DNA of 64,000 nt from Clostridiales bacterium. GTDB lineage: Bacteria > Bacillota > Clostridia > Christensenellales > Borkfalkiaceae. Positions within the stretch are counted from its first letter, which is position 1, and every line of letters starts with the position of its first letter. Shown here in pieces: positions 50,227 to 57,742 of the stretch. Location of the stretch: positions 1-64,000 of the forward strand of contig SVHN01000009.1 in assembly GCA_015055805.1 (NCBI GenBank). The letters are read 5' to 3'. A model generated the notes under the pieces. It did no database searches, had not been told where the DNA came from, and worked only from the letters and a program-made list of their open reading frames with translations. Position numbers and translations under genes: made by a program.

Positions 50227-50952
50227 ATGAGAATTGACGATAATCATTGGTTAAAGAGTAAACCTATCGCGCATAGGGGGCTTTGGGGAAACAAAGTGGT
50301 TGAGAACTCTTTAACTGCGTACGAAAAGGCGGCAATACAAGGTTTACCTATAGAGATTGACCTTTATATGACCACAGATAAAGAGCTTGTAACCTTTCAC
50401 GATAAAACATTAAATCGTATGACGGGTGAAAACGGGTTTATTTATGAAAAAAGCCTAGCGGAACTGAAGAGTTTAAGTCTTGGCGGTACGGCAGAAAAAA
50501 TACCGACGCTCAATGAAGTGTTAGAGATTGCTAAGGATAGATCGCCATTGCTGATTGAACTTAAAAATCAGCCGAACGACGGATACGTCGATCAAGTGAT
50601 TAAAATTCTTAACGACTATAAAGGCGAGTTTGCCGTGCAGTCTTTTAACCCTTTCTTTATCAACAGAATAAGAAAGGTTGCGCCACAATTTATTCGCGGA
50701 ATACTCGGCACGCACCAGCACGCAAAGGAAGAAAATTTCCTGACCCGCTACGTTCTAAAACACTTACCGTTTAACGGTATTATTAAGCCCGACTTTATAA
50801 GTTACGATTATGAAGGCTTAAAGTATATCGAAAAAAAGCGCGGTGACCTTACCGTGCTCTGCTGGACGGTCACCGAAAAAAGTGTTGCCGAAAACCTAAA
50901 AGGCAAGGTTGACAATATTATCTTTGAAAACTTTTTGCCAGATTGCTTATAA
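50227..50952 (+). CDS. Glycerophosphodiester phosphodiesterase family protein
   Basis: The 241-residue cytoplasmic protein of the GDPD/UgpQ family hydrolyses glycerophosphodiesters to an alcohol and glycerol 3-phosphate. It has the family signature PIAHRGLWGNKVVENSLTAY with the catalytic His-Arg, then PIEIDLYMTTDKELVTFHD with the metal ligands Glu and Asp and the second His, and LLIELKNQPN. The C-terminal part has LTVLCWTVTEKSV. There is no signal peptide. It has its own promoter and terminator. Confidence 0.92.
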   Translation: MRIDDNHWLKSKPIAHRGLWGNKVVENSLTAYEKAAIQGLPIEIDLYMTTDKELVTFHDKTLNRMTGENGFIYEKSLAELKSLSLGGTAEKIPTLNEVLEIAKDRSPLLIELKNQPNDGYVDQVIKILNDYKGEFAVQSFNPFFINRIRKVAPQFIRGILGTHQHAKEENFLTRYVLKHLPFNGIIKPDFISYDYEGLKYIEKKRGDLTVLCWTVTEKSVAENLKGKVDNIIFENFLPDCL

Positions 50953-50969
50953 TCAATGCTTACGGCGCA

Positions 50970-51009
50970 AAAAAAGGACCTACGGAATATTTTCCGTCAG
51001 TCCTTTTTT
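50970..51009. terminator. Bidirectional intrinsic terminator
   Basis: The outer stem AAAAAAGGAC / GTCCTTTTTT and inner stem ACGGAA / TTCCGT surround a 4-base loop. It separates the GDPD gene from the convergent three-gene module ending at 51008. Confidence 0.88.
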
Positions 51010-51514
51010 ATTTCGTCAATTTACTAATTAGCCTAGAATAAATTTTAATTTGCTCATCATAATCCACAATTTTTGATGCGTATAGTACAACAATTGAATG
51101 ATACTTTTCGTAGGCTTTTTTGCGTATCTTTTTTGCAACAATAAAAAACGCCACGCAAGGTAGAGCAAACACACTTATAATAGGCAATGAAAAAATGCAA
51201 AGCATAAAAAATATTGCAATAGCTAACGCTATAAAAGAAAAACACTCTAATTTACGCATAGTTTCCTTTGCCGAATATATTGACAATAATTTTTTATCTC
51301 TATACTTTTTTATTTCTAGTTCTTCAATTTTTTCATAAAATGCAGTTTTTAACTCTTCAATAAATATTTTGTTGCTATCGTTTATTTCTAGATTTTGCAA
51401 ATCATAATTAAATTTTTGATTACAATATTCGCAAAGAAAAATATCTTCTTCAACAATATTAAATCTATCCGAACCACAATGTGGACATCTTAAAGCACTA
51501 TAAACTGCTCTCAT
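51008..51514 (-). CDS. Zinc-ribbon membrane protein of unknown function
   Basis: I do not recognise the 168-residue protein as a named family. It begins with a zinc ribbon (CPHCGSDRF...CEYCNQKF, residues 10-34), followed by a charged coiled-coil region. Two adjacent membrane helices (SFIALAIAIFFMLCIFSLPIISVFALPCVAFFIVA, about 93-127) and a second coiled region come after. It overlaps the YidD-like gene upstream by 17 bp and is the last of three genes under the XRE-controlled promoter. Base composition is clearly more AT-rich than in neighbouring housekeeping genes. Confidence 0.7.
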   Translation of the reverse strand: MRAVYSALRCPHCGSDRFNIVEEDIFLCEYCNQKFNYDLQNLEINDSNKIFIEELKTAFYEKIEELEIKKYRDKKLLSIYSAKETMRKLECFSFIALAIAIFFMLCIFSLPIISVFALPCVAFFIVAKKIRKKAYEKYHSIVVLYASKIVDYDEQIKIYSRLISKLTK

Positions 51515-51980
51515 ATTCTTTATTCATTTTTTTCCTTGGGAAATCTATTTTATATTCTTCTCCATTACAAGTTTGATACAATCTTTTTCTAATCTTTATA
51601 ATTGCAACGATTAAAGGAAATATCATTTTTAACGACATTATAGCGTATTGACTGCAAGATGGAATACACTTGCACCGCCTACGTATTTTTTCATCAGTAT
51701 AATGTTGATAATATTTAATAGATAAAATAAAACAATACCGTAAATGCGTTTCAATTACTAAAATCAACAAAAATACAGATATTAACATTTTAATAAGCAA
51801 TGTAAACTCTGTTAAATACGGCAAAATACAAACAGACATTAGAAACGGCAATATAATATACATTGCCGTTAAATGCCATTTTTTTGTTTTTGGCCGTTCA
51901 AGAATTCTATTGTTTACAATATTTTCAAGTTTTTTTTGAATTCTATACTCTCGTCTAAAAAACTCAATGTCTTTATCCAT
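51498..51980 (-). CDS. Membrane protein with a YidD-like domain
   Basis: In the 160-residue protein, residues about 25-80 hold two membrane helices. Residues about 85-150 resemble YidD: IKYYQHYTDEKIRRRCKCIPSCSQYAIMSL fits the family pattern YQ...I.P....C.F.PTCSQYA, and a short segment near the end, TCNGEEYKIDFP, replaces the usual RC-P-W. YidD assists membrane protein insertion with YidC. Classical YidD proteins are about 70-90 residues long, lack the two added helices and lie next to rnpA and yidC. This copy is in an accessory module, so its role is likely different. Confidence 0.65.
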   Translation of the reverse strand: MDKDIEFFRREYRIQKKLENIVNNRILERPKTKKWHLTAMYIILPFLMSVCILPYLTEFTLLIKMLISVFLLILVIETHLRYCFILSIKYYQHYTDEKIRRRCKCIPSCSQYAIMSLKMIFPLIVAIIKIRKRLYQTCNGEEYKIDFPRKKMNKEYESSL

Positions 51981-51982
51981 TA

Positions 51983-52621
51983 TTACTTTTTGTCAGCAAA
52001 TGATATGCACCCTGCTTTTTTAGGCATTTCGTAAGACGGCTCAATCTTCTTAATCTTTTCCGCATAAATTTCCGCTTCGCCTTTAGGTGCGTAAGCATAC
52101 CATTTTTGCGCTAATGACACGTACTCTTTCCACGCAATAACTGCAAGGCGTTTTGCCTCTGGATCTGCTATAAATAGTTTATCTAGTTCGTCCCCTAAAT
52201 CACGTATAGCAAACATACCGTTTTTACAGCAAGATACGATCGAAGAATTGTCAAATACTTTTACGTATGAATCACCTATCTTAGTTTCGTGGTTTTTGTG
52301 ATTCATATAACGGTTTTCCGCCCAAACTTCTGGAACAAAAACATTAACTATTTCTTCTATGGATTTTAACTGCTCTTCTTTGGGCAATTCCGAATTTCTT
52401 ACCATTTTAATAGAAGATATTACCACTTTACAGAGATTTAAAAATCTTGTAGGCACTTCTATATTTTTTCCTTCATACAACGAATAGTAAGCATAAAAGA
52501 ATTTTGCCTCTCCGTTTTCTGGATCTTCTTCCCTTACTTTATTGTAGTAAGTTTTAGCATCTTCGGTATTATTATCCGCTTTTGCTTGTCTAGCAAGTTC
52601 TAAAAATTTGTTTTTTTCCAT
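51983..52621 (-). CDS. TPR-like protein of unknown function
   Basis: The 212-residue soluble protein has one or two TPR-like helical pairs at its N-terminus (FLELARQAKADNNTEDAKTYYNKVREEDPENGEAKFFYAYY, about residues 5-48). An alpha-helical remainder with two adjacent Cys (SIVSCCKNG near 130) follows. No catalytic motif is seen. It is the first gene of the module and is read from a perfect TTGACA/TATAAT promoter with a repressor operator in the spacer. AAAGGAG lies 11 bases before the ATG. It probably acts as an adaptor for the two membrane proteins that follow (inferred). Confidence 0.65.
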   Translation of the reverse strand: MEKNKFLELARQAKADNNTEDAKTYYNKVREEDPENGEAKFFYAYYSLYEGKNIEVPTRFLNLCKVVISSIKMVRNSELPKEEQLKSIEEIVNVFVPEVWAENRYMNHKNHETKIGDSYVKVFDNSSIVSCCKNGMFAIRDLGDELDKLFIADPEAKRLAVIAWKEYVSLAQKWYAYAPKGEAEIYAEKIKKIEPSYEMPKKAGCISFADKK

Positions 52622-52665
52622 TTCCCTAATCTCCTTTTGTATAAAAAATTTTATTTTGTAATATT

Positions 52666-52720
52666 ATTATAGTAACAATTTTTGTTACTGTCAAGCGTTT
52701 TGTAACAATTATTGATACTA
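52666..52720 (-). promoter_or_regulatory. Consensus promoter with two XRE operator sites
   Basis: On the minus strand TTGACA (52694-52689) and TATAAT (52671-52666) are 17 bp apart. Operator 1, AGTAACAA-TTT-TTGTTACT (52671-52689), is a perfect inverted repeat in the spacer. Operator 2, GTAACAA-TTA-TTGATAC (52702-52718), lies 30 bp away, centre to centre, and covers an extended -10 (TGATACTAT) in front of the divergent XRE gene. Confidence 0.85.
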
Positions 52721-52727
52721 TTTTAAT

Positions 52728-52928
52728 ATGGAATTTAGGGAAAGATTAAAAGAATTAAGAATAGAAAAAGGTGTTTCACAAATTGACGTGGCTAAATTGT
52801 TAAACATGTCAAAAATGGCAATATCGCATTGGGAAAAAGGAAATAGTGAGCCGTGTATAGAGCAATTAAAAATACTTGCTCAATATTTTTGCGTTACCGT
52901 TGATTATTTAATAGGATATAACGATTAA
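52728..52928 (+). CDS. XRE-family (Cro/CI-like) repressor
   Basis: The 66-residue protein is a single helix-turn-helix domain: FRERLKELRIEKGVSQIDVAKLL, then MSKMAISHWEKGNSEPCIEQLKILAQYF and VTVDYLIGYN. It is divergent from the three-gene module, and two operator-like inverted repeats occupy the space between, so it is the likely repressor of the module and of itself. No ribosome binding site precedes the ATG, which lies 6 bases after an extended -10 box, suggesting a leaderless transcript. Lacking a sensor domain, it needs another partner or signal for induction. Confidence 0.9.
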   Translation: MEFRERLKELRIEKGVSQIDVAKLLNMSKMAISHWEKGNSEPCIEQLKILAQYFCVTVDYLIGYND

Positions 52929-52952
52929 TTATTAATAAAATTTACACAAACT

Positions 52953-52990
52953 AAAAGGCGCATTGACTTTTTTGGTCAATGCGCTTTTTT
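52953..52990. terminator. Bidirectional intrinsic terminator
   Basis: The 10-bp stem GCGCATTGAC / GTCAATGCGC with a 7-base loop has an A run before it and a T run behind it. It lies between the XRE gene and the convergent DUF2156 gene. Confidence 0.92.
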
Positions 52991-52994
52991 TAAT

Positions 52995-53891
52995 TTATTC
53001 TTTTATCTTTTCTCTTGCCGTATATTTAACTATGCGGTGGTGAGGATAATAACTGAGTTTTGCCTTTCTTAAACCTTCAATTCCCATGTCTTCTTCCCTG
53101 TCGAGATATTTTATTTCGGGGAATTTTTCTCTAACGTATTTAGCGTATCCGTTATTTATTGCAACGTACGCGCCGTCGACGTCCGTTCTTGCCTTTTCAA
53201 AGTGAACGTCAAAGGTATCGTCCTGCATTTTACTGCCGAAAGTTACCGCTAAGACTTCACCCTTGTCCATAAGCGCAAGTCCGACTAGACCTAAACCATC
53301 AAAGTTATCGATAGCGCGACGGAATACTTCCATTTCGTAATCAAACTCACCCGTGCTTTCCGCCTGCCTGTCCTTATACCACTTTTCCACCATGGATTTT
53401 ATTTTATCTATATTATCCCTAGAAAACGGCTCTAACTGATAATCGGGGTGTTCGGTCATAAACCGCCTTAGGTGGGTACGTTTTTTGTGGTACTTTTTAC
53501 CCGAAAGATCGGCAAGGTCGTCAATATTATATACGTAGTCGTAAGAATTTTCGGTAGTTGCAAACTCGAACCTATCGGGGTAAAGCCTTTCAAGTTCTGC
53601 TTTCATTTCTTCTGTTATGGAAGTTAAATATAGGCTTAAATTTCTCTCTTTGGAATCCAAAATAATTTCATCGATTATCGGTTTAATATCGCCGCTGCCA
53701 ACTGGGAAAGGATAAAAACTTTTGCTAAAAGTTGCAAAAAAGACAGCGTATCCGTTTATATACGCTATCTTTTGATCGCCCCACAAAAAAAGATTACCGA
53801 AAGACATTTCGCAACCGCGTGGGGCTGCGCCCTGTTTATAGTTTTCATAAATCGTCTTATCGGCAAGTTCAATGCTCTTAAAATTTATCAT
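52995..53891 (-). CDS. DUF2156 protein (LPG synthase C-terminal, acyltransferase fold)
   Basis: The 298-residue protein resembles the GNAT-like double domain of the phosphatidylglycerol lysyltransferase C-terminus (DUF2156). It has CEMSFGNLFLWG, KRTHLRRFMTEHPDYQLEPFS (K/R-x-H-L-x-x-F), and a C-terminal YLDREEDMGIEGLRKAKLSYYPH. Cytoplasmic members without the membrane part have no firm function; aminoacyl transfer has been suggested. It ends next to the XRE terminator and begins 9 bp after cysK, so it may be co-transcribed with cysK. Confidence 0.82.
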   Translation of the reverse strand: MINFKSIELADKTIYENYKQGAAPRGCEMSFGNLFLWGDQKIAYINGYAVFFATFSKSFYPFPVGSGDIKPIIDEIILDSKERNLSLYLTSITEEMKAELERLYPDRFEFATTENSYDYVYNIDDLADLSGKKYHKKRTHLRRFMTEHPDYQLEPFSRDNIDKIKSMVEKWYKDRQAESTGEFDYEMEVFRRAIDNFDGLGLVGLALMDKGEVLAVTFGSKMQDDTFDVHFEKARTDVDGAYVAINNGYAKYVREKFPEIKYLDREEDMGIEGLRKAKLSYYPHHRIVKYTAREKIKE

Positions 53892-53899
53892 TTGTTTTT

Positions 53900-54832
53900 T
53901 TATTCACCTTCAAAAAGCGGTGTAGAAAAATAACGTTCCGCCGTATCGGGAAGAACGGTTACCACGGTTTTTCCTTCGCCCAAAATCTTAGCAAGTTTTT
54001 TTGCTGCGGCAACGTTAGTACCCGAAGATATCCCGCACATAATCCCTTCTAGTCTTGCTAAGTCCTTAGAAGTTTGCAACGCCTCTTCGTCGGAAATTAT
54101 GCAAACGTCTTCGTAAATATTGCAATTTAGTACGGGTGGAATAAGTCCGTCGCCTATGCCCATCTGTATATGCGAACCTATCGTTCCGCCTGCTAGAATA
54201 GCCGCGTTTTCAGGCTCTACCGCCCAAATCTTAATTTCGGGGTTTTGCGCCTTTAATACTTCGCCTATACCGGTAATAGTTCCGCCCGTGCCTATCCCCG
54301 AACAAAAACCGTGGATAGGTCCTGCAACTTGTTCTAATATCTCTAATCCCGTATGGTGACGGTGCACGGTGGGATTAGCTGGGTTTTCAAACTGCTGCGG
54401 AACGTAAACCTTGGGGTTTTCTTTCGCCATTTTAAGCGCGCGCTTTAAGCACCTATCAATGCAGTCGCCGATATTGCCGTCGTCGTGCTCTAAGATAACT
54501 TCCGCGCCGTAATGACGAACGAGTTTACGCCTTTCTTCGCTGACCGAATCGGGCATAATGATTATGGTTTTATAGCCCTTTACCGCGCCAACTAACGCCA
54601 AGCCTATGCCTTGGTTTCCGCTAGTCGGTTCAACGATAATAGAATCTTTAGTGATAAGTCCTTTGTTTTCGGCGTCGGTTATCATGTTAAAGGCAACTCT
54701 AGTCTTGATTGAACCGCCAACGTTAAGACCTTCAAACTTAACCAAAATATCCGCCGAACCTTTCTCTTTCATTTTATTGAGTTTGATAATCGGGGTATGC
54801 CCGATTGCTTGTAAAACGTTTTCGTATATCAT
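53900..54832 (-). CDS. cysK: Cysteine synthase A (O-acetylserine sulfhydrylase)
   Basis: The 310-residue PLP enzyme makes cysteine from O-acetylserine and sulfide. It has VGGSIKTRVAFNM with the PLP lysine (family form SxKDR; Asp is Thr here), EPTSGNQGIGLA for the substrate, the phosphate loop GIGTGGTITG and PDTAERY near the C-terminus. Translation most likely begins at ATG 54832: a promoter TTGATT-N17-TATTAT ends seven bases before it, implying a leaderless mRNA. A strong AAAGGAG further upstream is followed by an ATG-TAG start-stop only. Confidence 0.93.
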   Translation of the reverse strand: MIYENVLQAIGHTPIIKLNKMKEKGSADILVKFEGLNVGGSIKTRVAFNMITDAENKGLITKDSIIVEPTSGNQGIGLALVGAVKGYKTIIIMPDSVSEERRKLVRHYGAEVILEHDDGNIGDCIDRCLKRALKMAKENPKVYVPQQFENPANPTVHRHHTGLEILEQVAGPIHGFCSGIGTGGTITGIGEVLKAQNPEIKIWAVEPENAAILAGGTIGSHIQMGIGDGLIPPVLNCNIYEDVCIISDEEALQTSKDLARLEGIMCGISSGTNVAAAKKLAKILGEGKTVVTVLPDTAERYFSTPLFEGE

Positions 54833-54839
54833 ACCTAAA

Positions 54840-54868
54840 ATAATACTACATCTCTCCTTTAAAATCAA
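54840..54868 (-). promoter_or_regulatory. Sigma-A promoter of cysK, predicted leaderless
   Basis: On the minus strand TTGATT (54868-54863) and TATTAT (54845-54840) are 17 bp apart, and the cysK ATG follows 7 bases after the -10. Immediately upstream is a hairpin GAAAATTTCGC / GCGAAATTTTC (54869-54895), possibly a terminator for the kinase operon or a regulatory site. Confidence 0.65.
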
Positions 54869-54915
54869 GAAAATTTCGCACTCGGCGAAATTTTCCTTGT
54901 CAAAAGTATATTACG

Positions 54916-56349
54916 TTACGTTCTATTAAAACGTTCCTCGTAGTTTAGATATTTTTCTCTGTACGAAGAAACTAGTTGTTCTTTTGGTGAAATGGTGTAT
55001 CCGTCAAACTCAAACTTCTTATAGTCACCGCCTAGATACCCTTTCTTTGCTATCGAAAAAGCACCGAAACACGTTCTATCCGACTGATTTGATATATAGA
55101 CTTCCTTTTCAAGCACGCTTGAGAGTATTTCCATCCAAACTCTGCTTCTAGCCGCGCCGCCGCTGACTATTATTCTGTCTTCGTTAATCCCACTTGCGCG
55201 GTAGATAGAAATAATTTTCTTTATCTCGAAAGCAACGCCTTCCATAGTTGCCCTTGCGATATCGAACTTATCGTGTCGCATTGCTCCGCCAACAACCGAA
55301 TAACTGAGTTTATTTTTGCCACGGTAACCGCCACCACCCGATATAAATGGATATACCAAAAGGTCCTTATCCACGGCGCGTTTTTCCGCTTCTTCGTCAA
55401 GCGTCTTAAAATCCACCGCCAAAAAGTTCTTCGTCCACTCCATAACCGTTCCCGAACTTACCGCCGAAACGATAACGCCGTATCCGCCTGCTGGGTGTTT
55501 ACCTGGCGCAAGGTAGTAATCGTTGAACACGGGTTTTTCAGAATTGCCGAAAAGCACCCAAGTAGTTCCAGTAGATATAACTAGGTCGTTCTTAGAAAAA
55601 TAGTTCGAGCCAAGGCTTGCCGCATACTGATCGTGCGCGCCGCTATAAAGCATAACCCCGTTTTTAAGACCTAAATCCTTTGCAACGTCGGGTAAAATTT
55701 CGCCCAAGCACTCGCCCGTTGGAACAAGTTTAGGTAACAGTTCTTCACTAACGCCTGCAACGCTCGTAAGTTTTTCGTCCCATTTCGCGTCTGAAACGTT
55801 GAACATACCCATCATTGCCGCGCTTGAATAGTCTATTACTAGTTTGCCAGTAAGCCTATAATAGATATAATCGGCAGTTGACAGAATAATCTTGGTTTTA
55901 TCAAATATTTCAGGCTGATGTTTTTTTAGCCAACGAAGTCTGCATATTGCAGAGCCTCTACCCATTCTCCAACCGGTTATGCGGTAAACTTGGTCTGGCG
56001 ATATCTCTTGTTTTGCTTCTTCAAATTCTTTTTCTGCGCGGACGTCCATCCAAGTAAGCGCGCGGCATAGCGGAATAATTTTTCCGTCCACGATATCCGC
56101 AAGAAAAAAACTTCCGCCCTGTGACGACAAGGATATGGCTTTTATATCAAGGTCGCTGTCCTTTACTGCGTCAATGATGCTCTGCTTTAACGACAAATAC
56201 CAATCTTCGGCATCTTGTTCGTATGCGCCTTGAAAAGGCGTATATAGATTATAGCCTTTATAACCCCTTCCAACGGCGTTATCGTTGCCGTCGAAAAGCA
56301 TGGTTTTTGTTCCTGTCGTGCCGATATCAGCACCTAAAAAACCTATCAT
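54916..56349 (-). CDS. FGGY-family carbohydrate kinase
   Basis: The 477-residue sugar kinase of the xylulokinase/rhamnulokinase/fuculokinase group begins LGADIGTTGTKTMLFD with the phosphate-1 motif. It has SLSSQGGSFFLAD, TWMDVRAEKE, SGAHDQYAASLG, STGTTWVLFG and the C-terminal IIVSGGAARSRVWMEILS adenosine-binding motif. It phosphorylates a ketose with ATP. Its ATG overlaps the isomerase stop by one base (TAATG), so both are translated together. It is the last gene of the DeoR-controlled minus-strand operon. The sugar is unknown. Confidence 0.92.
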   Translation of the reverse strand: MIGFLGADIGTTGTKTMLFDGNDNAVGRGYKGYNLYTPFQGAYEQDAEDWYLSLKQSIIDAVKDSDLDIKAISLSSQGGSFFLADIVDGKIIPLCRALTWMDVRAEKEFEEAKQEISPDQVYRITGWRMGRGSAICRLRWLKKHQPEIFDKTKIILSTADYIYYRLTGKLVIDYSSAAMMGMFNVSDAKWDEKLTSVAGVSEELLPKLVPTGECLGEILPDVAKDLGLKNGVMLYSGAHDQYAASLGSNYFSKNDLVISTGTTWVLFGNSEKPVFNDYYLAPGKHPAGGYGVIVSAVSSGTVMEWTKNFLAVDFKTLDEEAEKRAVDKDLLVYPFISGGGGYRGKNKLSYSVVGGAMRHDKFDIARATMEGVAFEIKKIISIYRASGINEDRIIVSGGAARSRVWMEILSSVLEKEVYISNQSDRTCFGAFSIAKKGYLGGDYKKFEFDGYTISPKEQLVSSYREKYLNYEERFNRT

Positions 56350-57725
56350 TAGACTTTATATACCTCTAAACCTATAAGTTTTCCAAAATATTCCATGGCT
56401 TTTATATTTACGTCGTAAACTAAGAAACTGTGATGTATTGCGCCGTACTCAGACAATACTTCCAAGAACTCGTCGATAGGACGTTCAGGTCTAAACCAAC
56501 CCCTAATACTGTTTTCAAAGCCCGGTATTTCAGGTAACATTTCTACGTTAGCAAGAAGTAGTTTATATTTTCCGTCGCTATCCTTATAAACGTTAGCAAA
56601 CACCGCAGGTCCACTCTTATAGCACGCCAACGCTTTGACAGCGTTTCCAGCATCAGTATAGGGGAATCCCTGCTCTACCATAACGGGCTTTTTGTCTGCA
56701 ACGTTATAATTCATTTCGCCCATGTGGCTGATAAGCAGTTTGTCGTTCTTCCAGTCGGGGCAGAAAATCTCAACGAACGACGTTTCCTTAAAGGTTTTAA
56801 GTAATGCGCCGACGAAAGATGCGGTCAACACGTCGCCTTCTCCTGCATAGCCTACGCCGTTTTGCATTTCTTTACAAGCCTCAATAAACGGCATTGAGCC
56901 TAGGTTGTTAGAATTTATATCTAAGAAGTTAGCCGAGAACGCGTCTAAACCGTATTCTTTAACGCCTTTTCTTACTGCAAGCGACGCCTTAACTGCTTTA
57001 ATTAAATCTGCGCTTTCTTCAACGTTAAATTCAAAGTCTTTTTTATAAGCAGCAATCTCAGCTTTTATCTCTTCGTCAGTTACGCTTAAAACTAATTTTT
57101 TCATCTCTTCGTCGGTAAATGAAATAAGGTCTACGCCGAAAATCTTTTTAAGGTCTTCCTTGGAAATAAGGAAATCGCCCATACCGTCAAAAGAAGTTCC
57201 AAAGTTACCGACCTTGCTACCTTTAAGCGATTTTGCAGCCACAGCCGCTTTAACTAAATCAACGGTTTTCTTGATAACCTTTCCACCGTTTTCATGACCT
57301 GCCGCTATCGCGTAAGCCTTTCCACGCTGTTTTAATAGGTTGCACATATCCATTACACCGTGTATACCATGGTTATTACTGATAGGATTAGGCGTTTCAA
57401 ACTTGTTGAGCGCGTAAGCTTCGGTTGCGTCAAGAACTACGATAGGTAGATCGGTTGAGCAAAGGGCGTCTATACTTTCTAAAGACGGCGAGTACGCCAT
57501 GTGTAGCGTTACGATACAGTCTGCGCCCTCTTCTTCAAACTGTTTTACAGCAGCCTCAAATTCAGGTTTAATTCTGCAATAGTCAATCTTTATGACGTCA
57601 AGGTTTTGATTTTTAAGAAGTCCTGCCATTCTATCGTAAAACGCTTTGGTATACGTTCTATCCGATCCTGCGTCGTCGTAGAGTTTAATGTATAAAGGCA
57701 ATAAGCCAACTTTAATCTTTTTCAT
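56349..57725 (-). CDS. L-fucose/L-arabinose isomerase-family sugar isomerase
   Basis: The 458-residue protein belongs to the FucI/AraA superfamily. The N-terminal alpha/beta domain (VGLLPLYIKLYDDAGSD) is like AraA-type family members of unclear substrate. Later motifs include GYAGEGDVLTASFVGALL and LLISHMGEMN, expected to carry metal-binding Glu and His, and a C-terminal beta domain. It would interconvert an aldose and a ketose that the FGGY kinase then phosphorylates. A 17-bp gap separates it from the amidohydrolase gene. It is not close enough to FucI or AraA to name the sugar. Confidence 0.82.
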   Translation of the reverse strand: MKKIKVGLLPLYIKLYDDAGSDRTYTKAFYDRMAGLLKNQNLDVIKIDYCRIKPEFEAAVKQFEEEGADCIVTLHMAYSPSLESIDALCSTDLPIVVLDATEAYALNKFETPNPISNNHGIHGVMDMCNLLKQRGKAYAIAAGHENGGKVIKKTVDLVKAAVAAKSLKGSKVGNFGTSFDGMGDFLISKEDLKKIFGVDLISFTDEEMKKLVLSVTDEEIKAEIAAYKKDFEFNVEESADLIKAVKASLAVRKGVKEYGLDAFSANFLDINSNNLGSMPFIEACKEMQNGVGYAGEGDVLTASFVGALLKTFKETSFVEIFCPDWKNDKLLISHMGEMNYNVADKKPVMVEQGFPYTDAGNAVKALACYKSGPAVFANVYKDSDGKYKLLLANVEMLPEIPGFENSIRGWFRPERPIDEFLEVLSEYGAIHHSFLVYDVNIKAMEYFGKLIGLEVYKV

Positions 57726-57742
57726 AATTTTTCCCCTTTTAA

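Noticed and set aside
54869-54895. A clear terminator after the FGGY kinase gene
   Set aside because: The hairpin GAAAATTTCGC/GCGAAATTTTC is good, but the following TTGATTTT is short of a T run and overlaps the cysK -35 box, so a terminator call alone is not safe.
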